Source: Pisolithus tinctorius
Taxonomy: Eukaryota; Basidiomycota; Agaricomycetes; Boletales; Pisolithaceae
NCBI GenBank assembly: GCA_024663395.1
Contig: JANFAH010000074.1
Coordinates: forward strand, 124,001-188,000
Length of the DNA: 64,000 nt
Reading direction: 5' to 3'
The position numbers and the translations under genes were made by a program. How positions within the stretch are numbered: position 1 is the stretch's first letter; every line of letters begins with the position of its first letter. Under the pieces are notes generated by a model, which saw nothing but the letters and a program-made list of their open reading frames with translations, had not been told where the DNA came from and searched no databases. Shown in pieces: positions 25,561 to 36,065 of this stretch.

Positions 25561-26103
25561 GATGACTCCGGCGCCTTCACTTGACCGTTTGAGCTTGAAA
25601 CGAAACGGAACAAGAGGACGCGAGAGTGGATCGTCGAAGTTGTTGCTCGCAGCTGGCTGTTATCTTGTTTTGCCTTGTTGGCCATTCCCATTGCCCAAGT
25701 AAGACCAACACTGGTAACTCAAAGGAAAACTCGTATCGTCGTCGTTAGATATGGAGAAACTACACGAGATATTACATCGTAGCAACAAGCGGATATCCAC
25801 GTCCATTCAGAGTCCTATGTCCATGGCCGTTCTGTAGCTGCAGTGTAAATGGCTCGGGGAGAATCAAGGTACGGAGGCGGGTAACACAGTGATGGGGTGT
25901 GTAAACAAGACACTATGAGGTGTATGAGTAGCAAACGAGGACGACATAGAAAAGAGTACGTATACATGATTAGATAGAGAGAAACGGCGGATCGTTTAAA
26001 CAGCCTGACATTCGAGAAAGAAATCTAATATCCAAACCTTAGCATGTGACAAAACGCTATACTTTTATGAATAGCATCTCCTAGGAAGTTGTTCACCTAC
26101 GGC
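25561..26103. other. Intergenic, upstream of PAC1
   Basis: 543 bases containing the PAC1 promoter and the 3' end of the YTH gene. No conserved element recognised. Confidence 0.4.
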
Positions 26104-28799
26104 TTAGAACGGCACCCCGCCCATGTTCATGTAATTCTGGTTATTCGTTGGTGCTGGGCTTGGGTGACGCATGACACTCTGATGCATGGCTTGTGTCTGC
26201 GGCATCCCAAAGGGATTCATCATGCCCATCTGCATCTGCATCTGGAGCATTGCTGGAGACATTGCTGGAGACATTGCGCCCCCAATGCCAGGGGACATTG
26301 CACCATACATGGCGTTTGGAGTTGCCATGTTCGCCATGGGAAACATCGTCTGCTGTTGGGGAGGCGGCGACTGTGACTGAGGCGTCGACGTATCAGAGCC
26401 AGAAGCAGCAGCAACCTGCTGCTGGGCCTGCATTTTTTGCAGAGACTGGAGCTAAAGGCAAGTGAGGAAGTTCGTCATGGCCATGTGAGAAAAACGTACC
26501 TCGTAGAAAGCAAAGTCCTGCAAAAGGGATGTCCTGGCTGGGTGACTATGGAAGATCCGAAGCATCTCTTGCCCGGCTTCCGGTAGAAGTTCTTGCGTGT
26601 CTCTTGAATTAGTAACAGGCTTGCGCTCGGCAGTGTTGCTGTCACACTGTCAGATCAATTACATCCGGTGACAATGGAACACAGACTTCAAGCGTATGTG
26701 ACGAAGGTTGGCATTGGGAATGTCGCGAACGAATATCCATCGTACTTTGAAGACACCTTTCCACTTATCCGAGGCCCACACTGTGCTGCTCCGTGTGTAG
26801 TCAACCTCACCCACGTATTTAGTCCTACCACAGGTACAGCACCAAAAACGAACTTACAGGAGTCAACATCTCCGCCATGCCACAGAAATGTCCGCTGAGA
26901 TCCCGTTGAGAAACAGCGTCGTTCGCGATAGCAGCCAACTTACCTCGCATTGACACTAAAGAACAGGTAGATTGGACCCCTCCCAGCACATTCCTTGAAA
27001 GCCTTGTCAAGGCGCTTATTGCCGGGGTCAGTGGAACTCCAAATTTCGTATTTGAGAGACTTGTGGACATCGTCTTCTGTATATGATTTGATGACGAAGT
27101 ATCGGGCCTGGTAGAAGGAGGTAATGATCTCTTAAAGACAAGTCGTCTTGACGGAGATATCACATACGAATGGAGGGCGCGTATCAAAGGTCACAGGGTT
27201 GTATCTCTTCGCAGCCACCAAAGTGGGAATATCCACCGGTGAATTAAGGAAACCCGCCAGTACCTGTGCATTATCAGCTTGGTTTTGCCGCGTCGAGCCC
27301 TGTGGGAAGTTGCTCCCCAGGCGAGGAGACTGCGAGTTTCCTGCTTGGTTGAGGTATTGAGCGGGAATGGGAGGAACACTGGGAATGTTGCTCTTCTGTC
27401 CTTGATTGTACCCATAATTCAAGTTGGGGTTCGAGGTACGCTGACTCAGAAGCTTCTCCTTCTGATCCCAGGGAGCAGTTCCGGAGGCGCCTGCACGGTC
27501 TCCTTCGGTGCCAGACCCACGCTACTCCACACACGGGCGTGAGGTTCATTTCGTGAAAAGGTCTACAGCCTATACTCACCGGCCCGATCGCAGGTTGTGC
27601 TGTTGGCGTCTTGCGACCGTCGAGCTCGGAATTTAGCTGTAACTTGCGCCCACCGCCGTTACCACCTTGCATGTAATTGCCACGCATAGCAGATGGCAGA
27701 GCGGCGGGGGGACTGAAGCGTGGTGGTTGCGCAGACTGGCTACTTTGCATTGTCATGTTGTTGTACATCTGACTGTTATTGTGAAGCTCCATAGTGGAGA
27801 GTGCACGCGTGACGTCGTCGATATTACCAGTGCCCACGGCAGAGAATGAGGCCCCCCAAGGGGACGACCGTCCCATGGGGCTGGTTGGATACTGGGCCTG
27901 ACCTTGCGCCCCATACTGCTGCTGGCTGGGAGGTGGTGACTTGGGGGAAAAGTAGGATTCTTCCTCATACGGGTTGACGAGTTCAGCTTCTTCCTTGTAA
28001 TCTTCCTCAGCGGGGGTAGGTGCTGCAGACTGTCCGACAGCGGTAGGCTGCCTAGCACCGGCCTGCAACGTGCCTGCTCGCTTCAGTCCAGACATTTGTT
28101 TGACGCCGCTCTGGGCCCCGTAAGTCAAGCTTTGATGACGGCGTACCCCAGAGCCGGCGGGAGGGGGAGACGGGACAGGTCCTCCTGCATACTGCGGGGA
28201 GAGTGGGGATGGATTGCCACTGGATGACTGTGACTGTGCGTCGACGATCTGCTGATGCTGAGCAGTGCTTGCGTTCGAGAGGTCCTGGTGTTGTGATACG
28301 GTATTAGCGCACAGTCTGGGAGATCTGACGAGTCAAGGATGCTTGCCTCATCTTCGTTGTGGAAGCTTCGCATATCATTTTCCCAGTCCTCTTCATCACC
28401 CTCGTGGCCAGCGATTGCGGTGAGGCTATTCATACCTCGTGGGGTGCGATTTCCGGGCTGCCTCGAGCTCAGGGCATGGAAGGCTAGAGACAAGGTCAGA
28501 CTGCATTGGATGGACCAAAGAATGGATGGACCTCGCTTAGATTTGGTTGGGAGAGAACTCTGCCTGTGGAGGGACGTCTTCTCGCCCACAGCGCCGACGC
28601 CCCCGATCCAGTCTTCGTCGACAGGTTCATCATCGTTCCAAAGTTGTTGCTCCTGGGTTTCCTCTGAAATGGTATTGCGTGCACCAGCCCTTGCCGTGCG
28701 AGAGGTGGCCGTGATGGTGTGGTGTCTGCGCACACCAGTGGATGCCGGTGAGGCTGGCACAGGAGGGGGGGACAGAGGATGTGTGCCCTGCGTAGACAT
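26104..28799 (-). CDS. YTH-domain RNA-binding protein (m6A reader family)
   Basis: Nine exons (28532-28799, 28330-28483, 27580-28267, 27168-27521, 26944-27107, 26858-26894, 26687-26805, 26500-26638, 26104-26451) give 756 residues. The first ~460 residues are disordered, rich in Ser, Pro, Gln and Asn. The YTH domain follows, reconstructed over six exons: [40 protein letters not shown], then a segment with [32 protein letters not shown] and [13 protein letters not shown]. The Trp residues of the m6A-binding cage expected in YTHDF proteins (in KYEIW and WASDKWKG) are present. The C-terminus is a Gln/Met-rich tail with several PAM-like Met-x-Met repeats. Family knowledge says such proteins bind N6-methyladenosine in RNA and control mRNA fate; closest in layout to YTHDF and yeast Pho92. 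Confidence 0.88.
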
Positions 28800-29065
28800 T
28801 GTCGGTTTTTTGGTGCTCTGGCAAGCCCGTCTCTGACCAACCAAGAAGATCTCGCAGAAATCGGGGAACAAAAGGGCCAGGTGGGGCGAGTCTAGCAAAT
28901 CACACTCGTGTTGATGGAACACTGAAGGCTGTCACCTGCTTTGCGCACGGAACAAAAGAAAACAGTTTCAAGCAAATCGTCTTATTCGTATTCTAGACAA
29001 CCCATACACACACGCTCCATACACGAAGAACACAGAAAAACAGGGCATATTGCGAACACATTGCC

Positions 29066-30047
29066 CTACGCCCACTCGGAGTCTTGGGGGATCTCCGAAC
29101 GGGCTGGCACGAGGCCGGGTATCGTAAATAGACTGACAGCAAGCAGTTCGGTCAGAGCCGCAAGGGGATACCATAGGCTTTCTTGGATTGTCTGCTTGTT
29201 AATCGTCGCGGCAAAGAAGGCTTCTCTTGCGACGAGGAGAAGGGCGACGACGATAAGCAAATAAACGCCGTACTTTCCACCTGGACCGCGGGTGACACTG
29301 CTGTAACCACCCTCTGTGATTGCGTGAATGAGTTTGGGGTGTGCACAAGGACAACAGTTAGGGTTCGTACCTGAAAACTCGACACGTGCAAGGATGAATG
29401 CCTGTAAGAAAACGAGGATGGCGCAAACGAGGAAAATGTAAATCGCGACCTTGCGAAGGGTGTTTCCGGTGGAGATGGTCGAGGGTTGCGTTCCAAGGAG
29501 GGCCTGAATTGAGCCAGTGATACCGATGGAGACAGCAGCGGTCAAAGCGAGGCGGAAGAGGAAGCGCCTTTTGAGGAGGTAGTAAATGGGGCCGCGGGGT
29601 AGATTCTTGGCGAACGCGACTCTGGAAAGGGTAGAGATGAGTGGGGATGCAGAGGGAAAGACAAAGGGCCAACGAACCTGTCCAAGATGAGAGTGTAGGT
29701 AGAATATATGATACCGAAGAAGCCGGTGTTGTAGATGACCTCATACGCTATGAAGAGGTTGATGTTTTCGCCATCTGCAGGCACCTGTGCCAGCAATGCA
29801 CGTATGATAAAACCGATAAAACGAACTAATAAAACATGGGTTGGTGAGACGGAGACGAGGAGAGAAGGGACAGCTTACGGAGACAGAAGAACGCGAGAAC
29901 GAAGAAGACAAACGTTGGACGCGTAAAGGACTTGAATAGAAAGAACACGAGCAAAGGGGCGTAAAGGACCGCAAAGACGACGGCGGCTGGGAAGGACTCG
30001 ATGCCTGCGCCCTTGGCATAGTTGTATCCGGCGGGGGCGAGGGCCAT
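29066..30047 (-). CDS. Fungal seven-transmembrane protein (RTA1/DUF7702-like), function unknown
   Basis: Four exons (29879-30047, 29678-29825, 29371-29621, 29066-29313) give 271 residues. Seven hydrophobic segments can be counted: FPAAVVFAVLYAPLLVFFLF, FVFFVLAFFCL with its spliced continuation, INLFIAYEVIYNTGFFGIIY, a segment starting FRLALTAAVSIG, VAIYIFLVCAILVFLQAFIL, GVYLLIVVALLLVAREAFF and LAALTELLAVSLFTIPGLV. The C-terminus is short and acidic. The layout resembles the lipid-translocating/RTA1-like fungal membrane proteins, but I cannot place it with certainty. It is divergent from the TilS gene with only 118 bases between start codons. Confidence 0.7.
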
Positions 30048-30165
30048 AATGAGTGGTGGGGGTGTTGTTGGACTGTGTGCTACATGACCTGTCAGGACTT
30101 AATAAACGTCGGGTAAGGAACAATTGATGAAACCTGTGCTTTTGTGGTGTGAGGATAATATTTGG
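30048..30165. promoter_or_regulatory. 118-bp bidirectional promoter (membrane protein / TilS)
   Basis: The two start codons face away from each other with 118 bases between them, so transcription of both genes must start from this space. No TATA box is evident. Confidence 0.5.
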
Positions 30166-31914
30166 ATGATGGCGACGATCCACGCCGCAGAGTTCCTGGC
30201 AACATTCCTCAAATGTCTTCAGCCGTCGTCGCCGTCGTCGCGTGTCACCATCGGTGAGCCTCTGCAAGGCCCGGTGGCCATCCACTGGACTGACTGACAC
30301 TCGCCAGCCGTTGCCAACTCTGGCGGACCCGACTCGACGTGTCTGCTCTTCCTGCTGTCGCGTCTCAGACCATCCGTCTCCGTCGTGTCCCTCCATGTCA
30401 ACCACGGACTCCAGCCAGCCTCTGCTGACATGGCAGACAGAGCCGCTGCAAATGCTGCTTCAATGGGGATACCCCACCGCACCCTCCACATCCCGTGGGG
30501 GAGGCCCCCATTCCCCCATCGACCTGTCCCAAGCACTCCGTTCGAGAACATCGCCCGTCAAGCCCGCTACAATGTCCTTTTTCGCGGCATGACTCACTCC
30601 GGTGCATCCATCCTTGCACTCGGTCATCACGCCGACGATCAAGTCGAAACATCTCTCATGCGTCTCGCTAGAGGATCCACTCTCGTCGGCGCTGCGGGCA
30701 TGCGTCGTCGCCGAAGATGGGGCATGGGCGAGGGAAACTCAACTGATGACCTAGCCTGGGTCGGCCATCCGGGCATGAGTCATTTCATCATCAGACCACT
30801 CCTAGACTTCCCAAAGGTCTGTCACTCCCTCCCTTCTGCCATCCGTCATGTAACTCCTCTACAGGACAGAATCCTGGCGACATGCGATGCTCACGCGTTA
30901 AAGTATGTTAACGACCCTACAAATCTACATCCAGAAACTACTCTTCGAAATGCCGTGCGCCAGATGCTGGCGTCCCCCGCCCTCAGAATGACGGAACCGC
31001 CTCCGCTCCTACGAGATACGTCAGAGTCACTCAAGCAAATCAAGAGAGCGTCTGCCTTTCTCCAGTCCATCGCTACAGATGTCACAGATACGAGAGAACG
31101 CCTACGTCGCGCAACTAGCCTTCTTGCAGAGAGAGCGGAACAACTCGACAGTCAAGTCACCGAGCAATTGCAAAATTGCATCCTGCCTTCTCCACCGAGC
31201 ACGCTCCTTCTCTCTTCACCCAAGCTTCTTGCCGTCGACGATCCAGTGGTCCGCTTTGCCATGGTGCTGCGTGCGATGCGATATGTCTCATTTCACCCTT
31301 GGGGTTCTACTCGCGCTGATGGCGACCGGCGTCGGGCCGGTATACATCGCATAATGAACCACCTATGGCCCGCAGAGCCTTCGGTCGTTTCTCTCGAAAG
31401 GTTTACCGCCGGTGCAGGCGTACTTTGGACTCCAGTCCTATACTCCCACAATAAAGGTCTCAAAATTCGCTCCGAGTCACTGTGTCACTTGGAACAACCT
31501 TGCGGTGGCCAGTCTGCTTGGCTGGCTTCACGGTTGCCTCCCTTTCTCAAGAATCCACAAGAAGGCGCCGGCTCTGCATCTCGGCTGTCCGTTGACCTGA
31601 CCAAACAATTCATTCTTGCTCATGCCACGTCGAGAGATGTCCTTCAAATTTTGTATGATTGTCGCTTTCTAGTCGAATTCGACCTCACTCAGATCCCGAA
31701 GCACGTGAGAAATGCCTTAAATAACGCTCAGGACCAGCCGATATCCATCAAGATCTTGCCACAGACTGATTACTTTTGGCCCAAGGTCGTACTACGGAAA
31801 GGCTCAGATCCGGATCTGGTTCTTGCTGTGTCGGATGAAAAGGGAGGGATCGATACTTTGGGCTCTCGGCCTTGGATATCGATGGAGTGGGTGCGGTTGC
31901 TAGACGCCACCTAG
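30166..31914 (+). CDS. tRNA(Ile)-lysidine synthase (TilS, PP-loop ATPase)
   Basis: TilS-type enzymes attach lysine to C34 of tRNA-Ile(CAU) so that it reads AUA. Three exons (30166-30253, 30308-30816, 30865-31914) give 548 residues; a second ATG three bases later is equally good. The PP-loop SGGPDSTCLLFLLSRL is formed right after the first intron. Further motifs: SLHVNHGLQPASADM, ENIARQARYNVLF, LALGHHADDQVETSLMRLARG and PLLDFPK followed by NAVRQML. The ~250-residue C-terminal half is poorly conserved. The intron 30817-30864 is in frame; keeping it would add 16 residues. Yeast lacks this gene, so in fungi it probably serves mitochondrial tRNA; no strong presequence is visible. Confidence 0.85.
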
Positions 31915-32280
31915 GGCAGATGGCGTATGTTAGAATGCGGGTCTAGGAACGGGTCCAATGGCCACATGATAGAAAGGGGTAGACTGCATGCCACATCATG
32001 TTGACACAGGATGTAGGCTGATGTAGGGCGCTGGGTGATCGCCTTTGCCTACCACGAGGGTGGTCTGCACTGATCTGTGAGCAAAGCGTCGTAGTAGCAT
32101 CCCAATCCGGTCACCCAGACCCATGGTGATCTCTGCAGAACCTGAAGCTGATTGCGTCGTGATTGTTTGATAATCGTAACCTCAGCTGGATACCCCTATT
32201 GTCTCACGGAATTTAATATGGTTTGAACTGGCGGTAGCCACCTTTCAGAGAGCTTGAGCGTTTTGACCACTGCCCCATCA
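31915..32280. other. Intergenic between TilS and the sirtuin
   Basis: 366 bases with the 3' end of TilS and the promoter of the sirtuin gene. Nothing recognised. Confidence 0.4.
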
Positions 32281-33325
32281 ATGGCGCCGTCCAGCGATGT
32301 CACCAAGTTCCAGTCCATCTTGCAAAAGAGTCGCCACATCATTGCCATCGCCGGTGCAGGCTTATCTGCAGCGTCTGGAAAGTCAGATAAGCTCGGTCGC
32401 ACAAAGTTGCACTGACTGGTACTCTGTCCTCCAGGCATCCCCACCTTCCGTGGCTCTGACGGGTTATGGTTAAACTACACACTGTCGGACCTGGCGACAC
32501 CACGAGCTTTCCGGAAAAACCCAAGCAAAGTGTGGCAATTTTATCATTATCGCAGAGAGATGTGCGGCCATATCGAATTAGTATCGCGCCACACAAATTG
32601 GCTGACATTCTCTCTTGCAGAGCGGGGAAAGCGCTCCCAAATCCTGCTCACATCGCGCTGGCACTGTTTTCGCAACCAGACCAAAGGAAAGAGATCGCCC
32701 CCGACGCAGAGTTTACACTCATCACACAAAATGTCGATGGGCTCAGCGTCCTCTGTTCCCAAATGCTATTCCCTTCGACAGACCCTCCAATAATAGAAAT
32801 GCACGGCCGCCTGTTCGAAACGCTCTGCACGCAATGTGGCGACAGGATGCCAAATCGCGACAGCCCAATTTGCCCTGCCCTTGCTGGGACCGAGGAACTA
32901 GTCAAATCGCACGCTAAAGAACGCCAAATCCCCTTAGAGGATTTACCGCGATGTCAAAAGTGCCGAGGTCTACTTCGTCCAGGGGTGGTTTGGTTCGAGG
33001 AAAGCATCCTCCATGACGAAGAGATATCCGAGCTCGTGGACCAAGCCGATGTAGCCCTCGTCATCGGCACATCCTCCCAAGTGAGTACAAGATCCTCCAG
33101 AAATAGTTGACAACCGCACCTAACGTCGGGAAAAAGGTTGCTCCTGCGAATTTATTCGCTCACAGTGTAGCCGAACGCAAGGGTACTGTTGCCGTTTTCA
33201 ACACTGAACCTCAGGGAATCGGATCCGCACATTTTTACTTTCCAGGCCCATGCGAGCAGACATTACCCACAGTCCTTCTCGGGAAGGAGCCCGACAAGAT
33301 GAATGACGTTTTGCAACAAGATTAG
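32281..33325 (+). CDS. Sirtuin, class III (SIRT5-like NAD-dependent deacylase)
   Basis: Exons 32281-32377, 32435-32561, 32621-33080 and 33137-33325 give 290 residues. Motifs: [12 protein letters not shown] and [11 protein letters not shown] (NAD-binding, joined across intron 1), [17 protein letters not shown] with the catalytic His, two Cys pairs for zinc (CTQCG and CQKC), WFEESI and GTSSQVAPANLF. The segment FYHYRREM has the Tyr-x2-Arg pair that in SIRT5 binds acidic acyl groups (succinyl, malonyl, glutaryl), so desuccinylase-type activity is likely. Intron 1 must start at GA (32378), not GT, to keep the frame; the nearest GT (32382) shifts it. The gene may therefore be spliced in an unusual way, be damaged, or contain a sequence error. 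No mitochondrial presequence is obvious. Confidence 0.85.
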
Positions 33326-33353
33326 GACATGAGGATCGTGGTATATATGCATT
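33326..33353. other. 28-bp gap between convergent stop codons
   Basis: The sirtuin stop (33323-33325) and the SRP40 stop (33354-33356) face each other over 28 bases, so their transcripts must overlap unless polyadenylation occurs inside the coding regions. Confidence 0.6.
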
Positions 33354-34574
33354 CTAGTCGTCAAACTTGATGCTATGGTTCTCTAACTGAATGAAAGTGT
33401 ACACATGTCAAGTTATCGCGATCAAAGGCGTGGTACTTACAGTGATCTCCCCGCCACGATATGAACCTCTCTTCTTCTTGTTCTTTTCCTTCCTAAACCC
33501 AGACCCACGGGTAACTATCAGGTCTTGATGTGCGCGTTCGCCGTAGTCATTCTTTGGCCTCGCCTGAGAAATGACTCATCAGCTAATGCGCGTGGGCAAC
33601 ATCATGCACCGCTTACTTTCGCTTCGTACCCGTTGTCCACCAAAAGGTTCGGCGCGACGTTCTGAGGTTTCACTCTCTGGAAGCGTTCGTTAGTTTTACG
33701 AGGCGTCTTTTTGCCATTATGGTGTTGAGTTTGAAGATCAGCGTTCCCTGGAATTTCCACAGCAGTGGCGACCGCAGGACCACTTTCCGATACTTTTTGC
33801 CTCTTAGTAACTCGAGCTCCATCTTCTTTTTGAACCAGATCAATCAAGGATGACTTGGTTAGTTTTTCTGATTCGGTTTCTTTGAACACTTGAGCGTCTG
33901 ATTTTGAGCCCGAATCGGAAGAGCTTAGGCTGGGACTCAATCGTGGAGGTTGAACATTTTGAGTAGCGATCTCTTTGGTGCTGTCCTTGGGTCCCACTTC
34001 TTCTTCACAGCAGGACGACTCAGAGGCAGAAGAATTTGGGTTGGGTTTCTTCCGGATTTTCAATGGTTTCGTTTCAGCTGAAAACTCCAACTTGGTTCAA
34101 GAACTGTTCGTGTAAATTCGATGCTACACACCTGATGATTTTGTCGCATTCGCATTATGGTCAACGGTTTTCTTGGAAGTTTTGGGGTGCTTGCCATCAC
34201 CGCTCTTCCTGAAAACTTTTTTTAAAAATGAGCTGGCATCCACAGTAACGACAACAACCCCTACGGGACGCACTCGTTGAACGGGCGAAACAGATGAGAA
34301 TCCGATTCGTTAGTTCACAAACGCGAAGGACGAGTGCTCACGACTTCTCGGACTGCGCTTCCCAGTTGCTCACGATCTCTCCGAGTTGCGGGCCGTCAAG
34401 GTCAACGTCGTCTCGGAGGATGACGACACCTTTGGCCGCTTTTTTCACAGCTTTTGCTGCCTTCACGTGTGACTGTTTCTTGAGGAAATGATAAATCAAT
34501 GTATACGTTTCTGGGGCAAGTGTCAGCTGAGGAAAATATAAATGTGTTAGCTTACTGGCGATACCCCCGTCCAT
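33354..34574 (-). CDS. SRP40: SRP40/Nopp140 homologue (nucleolar LisH protein)
   Basis: Nucleolar chaperone of box C/D and H/ACA snoRNPs. Five exons (34342-34574, 34132-34208, 33617-34077, 33441-33563, 33354-33386) give 308 residues. The N-terminus resembles a LisH motif (ETYTLIYHFLKKQSHVKAAK). The middle is an acidic/Ser region alternating with Lys-rich blocks but shorter than in yeast SRP40. The conserved C-terminal domain is complete after splicing: NERFQRVKPQNVAPN, then KNDYGERAHQDLIVTRGSGF and KEKNKKKRGSYRGGEIT. The acceptor of the last intron was chosen so that the end reads LENHSIKFDD. Confidence 0.88.
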
Positions 34575-34956
34575 GTCTGTCTATTCCGGTGTTCTATAGG
34601 TAAATAAATCTTGTGAAGTATCGAGGGAGTCCGAAACAACTCTAACGGACGGAATCCCTTTTTATATACTGCACCAAGCTCCACGGTGTCTGTTATTAGG
34701 ACGCCGCCTGCTAGAAGTTGGAAGTTCCATCACGTGCCATTGATATCTTCGCGTCTTCCGTCGCACTATCTTATCGCCCTATCACAGTTTAGATGCGTTT
34801 CACGACTGCGTAGTTATATATACTTTGTGTTTCTAATACAAACATAACTGCTGCTGCAAGCCTTCGTACGAATGTTAGCAAAGTAATGCAGACGAATAGC
34901 TTTCCTTTTTGACACGGATTCTGTATGTAGAAGGACAAACAAAAACAAGTGCGTAT
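34575..34956. promoter_or_regulatory. Divergent promoter region (SRP40 / lumazine synthase)
   Basis: 382 bases between start codons of two genes reading apart. A short open stretch in frame with lumazine synthase starts at 34909 (16 extra codons) but lacks conservation, so I treat it as leader. Confidence 0.5.
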
Positions 34957-35629
<673 letters not shown>

Positions 35630-35637
35630 AAAGCAGC

Positions 35638-35642
35638 AAGCA
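35638..35642. repeat. Target-site duplication, left copy (AAGCA)
   Basis: The five bases before the left LTR are AAGCA, identical to the five bases after the right LTR (45340-45344), as made by a Ty3/Gypsy integrase. Confidence 0.92.
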
Positions 35643-35927
35643 TGTAAGGATTCGGTCCGACGCTGTCGACCGTATGGTTAGATGTTGTTTTCCTTATGAC
35701 AGATCTATTGGTTTCTCATTTATTTGTTTGATCCTACTTAACCCGTACTGATACTCTGACATATTTCGTGCCTAACCTCTGCCCTATAAAATAGGCCTTG
35801 TAGCGTACTGTACGGGGACTTCTTTTCTACCTCGAAATAAGACACTATTGTCTGGAAACCTGAGTAGACGAAGAATCCTTCTTGTTGTGCCGCCGTTAAA
35901 AGTTCTGCACTTCTTATCGGCGTTACA
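35643..35927 (+). repeat. Left LTR (285 bp)
   Basis: Starts TGTAAGG and ends GCGTTACA, so it has the TG...CA ends of retroviral-type LTRs. It matches 45055-45339 at 281 of 285 positions; differences are at 35685, 35861, 35891 and 35905. A TATA box (TATAAAATA) lies at 35785-35793. Confidence 0.95.
35785..35793 (+). promoter_or_regulatory. TATA box in the left LTR
   Basis: TATAAAATA, at the same place in both LTRs (right copy at 45197-45205). It is the likely core promoter of the element; transcription would start about 25-30 bases downstream. Confidence 0.55.
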
Positions 35928-36065
35928 TATTTTTTTCCTGCAAAACAAGGTCTTACCTCAAACCCAATAACGAACACACCAGATACCTTCTCGACCATTT
36001 GCAGAACTGATCCACTGCGAAGACAAGAGTAAGTATCATACACTTGATAAAAAAAAAAAAAAGAA

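Noticed and set aside
28125..28340. Apparent frameshift in the YTH gene near LDSSDLPD
   Set aside because: A 62-base intron 28268-28329 (donor GTCAGA, branch-like CTAAT, acceptor GCAAG) joins both frames.
34546..34574. A 29-base GT...AG stretch right after the SRP40 start codon, looking like a tiny intron
   Set aside because: Removing it breaks the frame, and it is shorter than any other intron in the window.
35928..35950. Primer-binding site of the retrotransposon
   Set aside because: The bases after the left LTR do not match a tRNA 3' end that I can recognise, and no clear self-priming match to the LTR was found.
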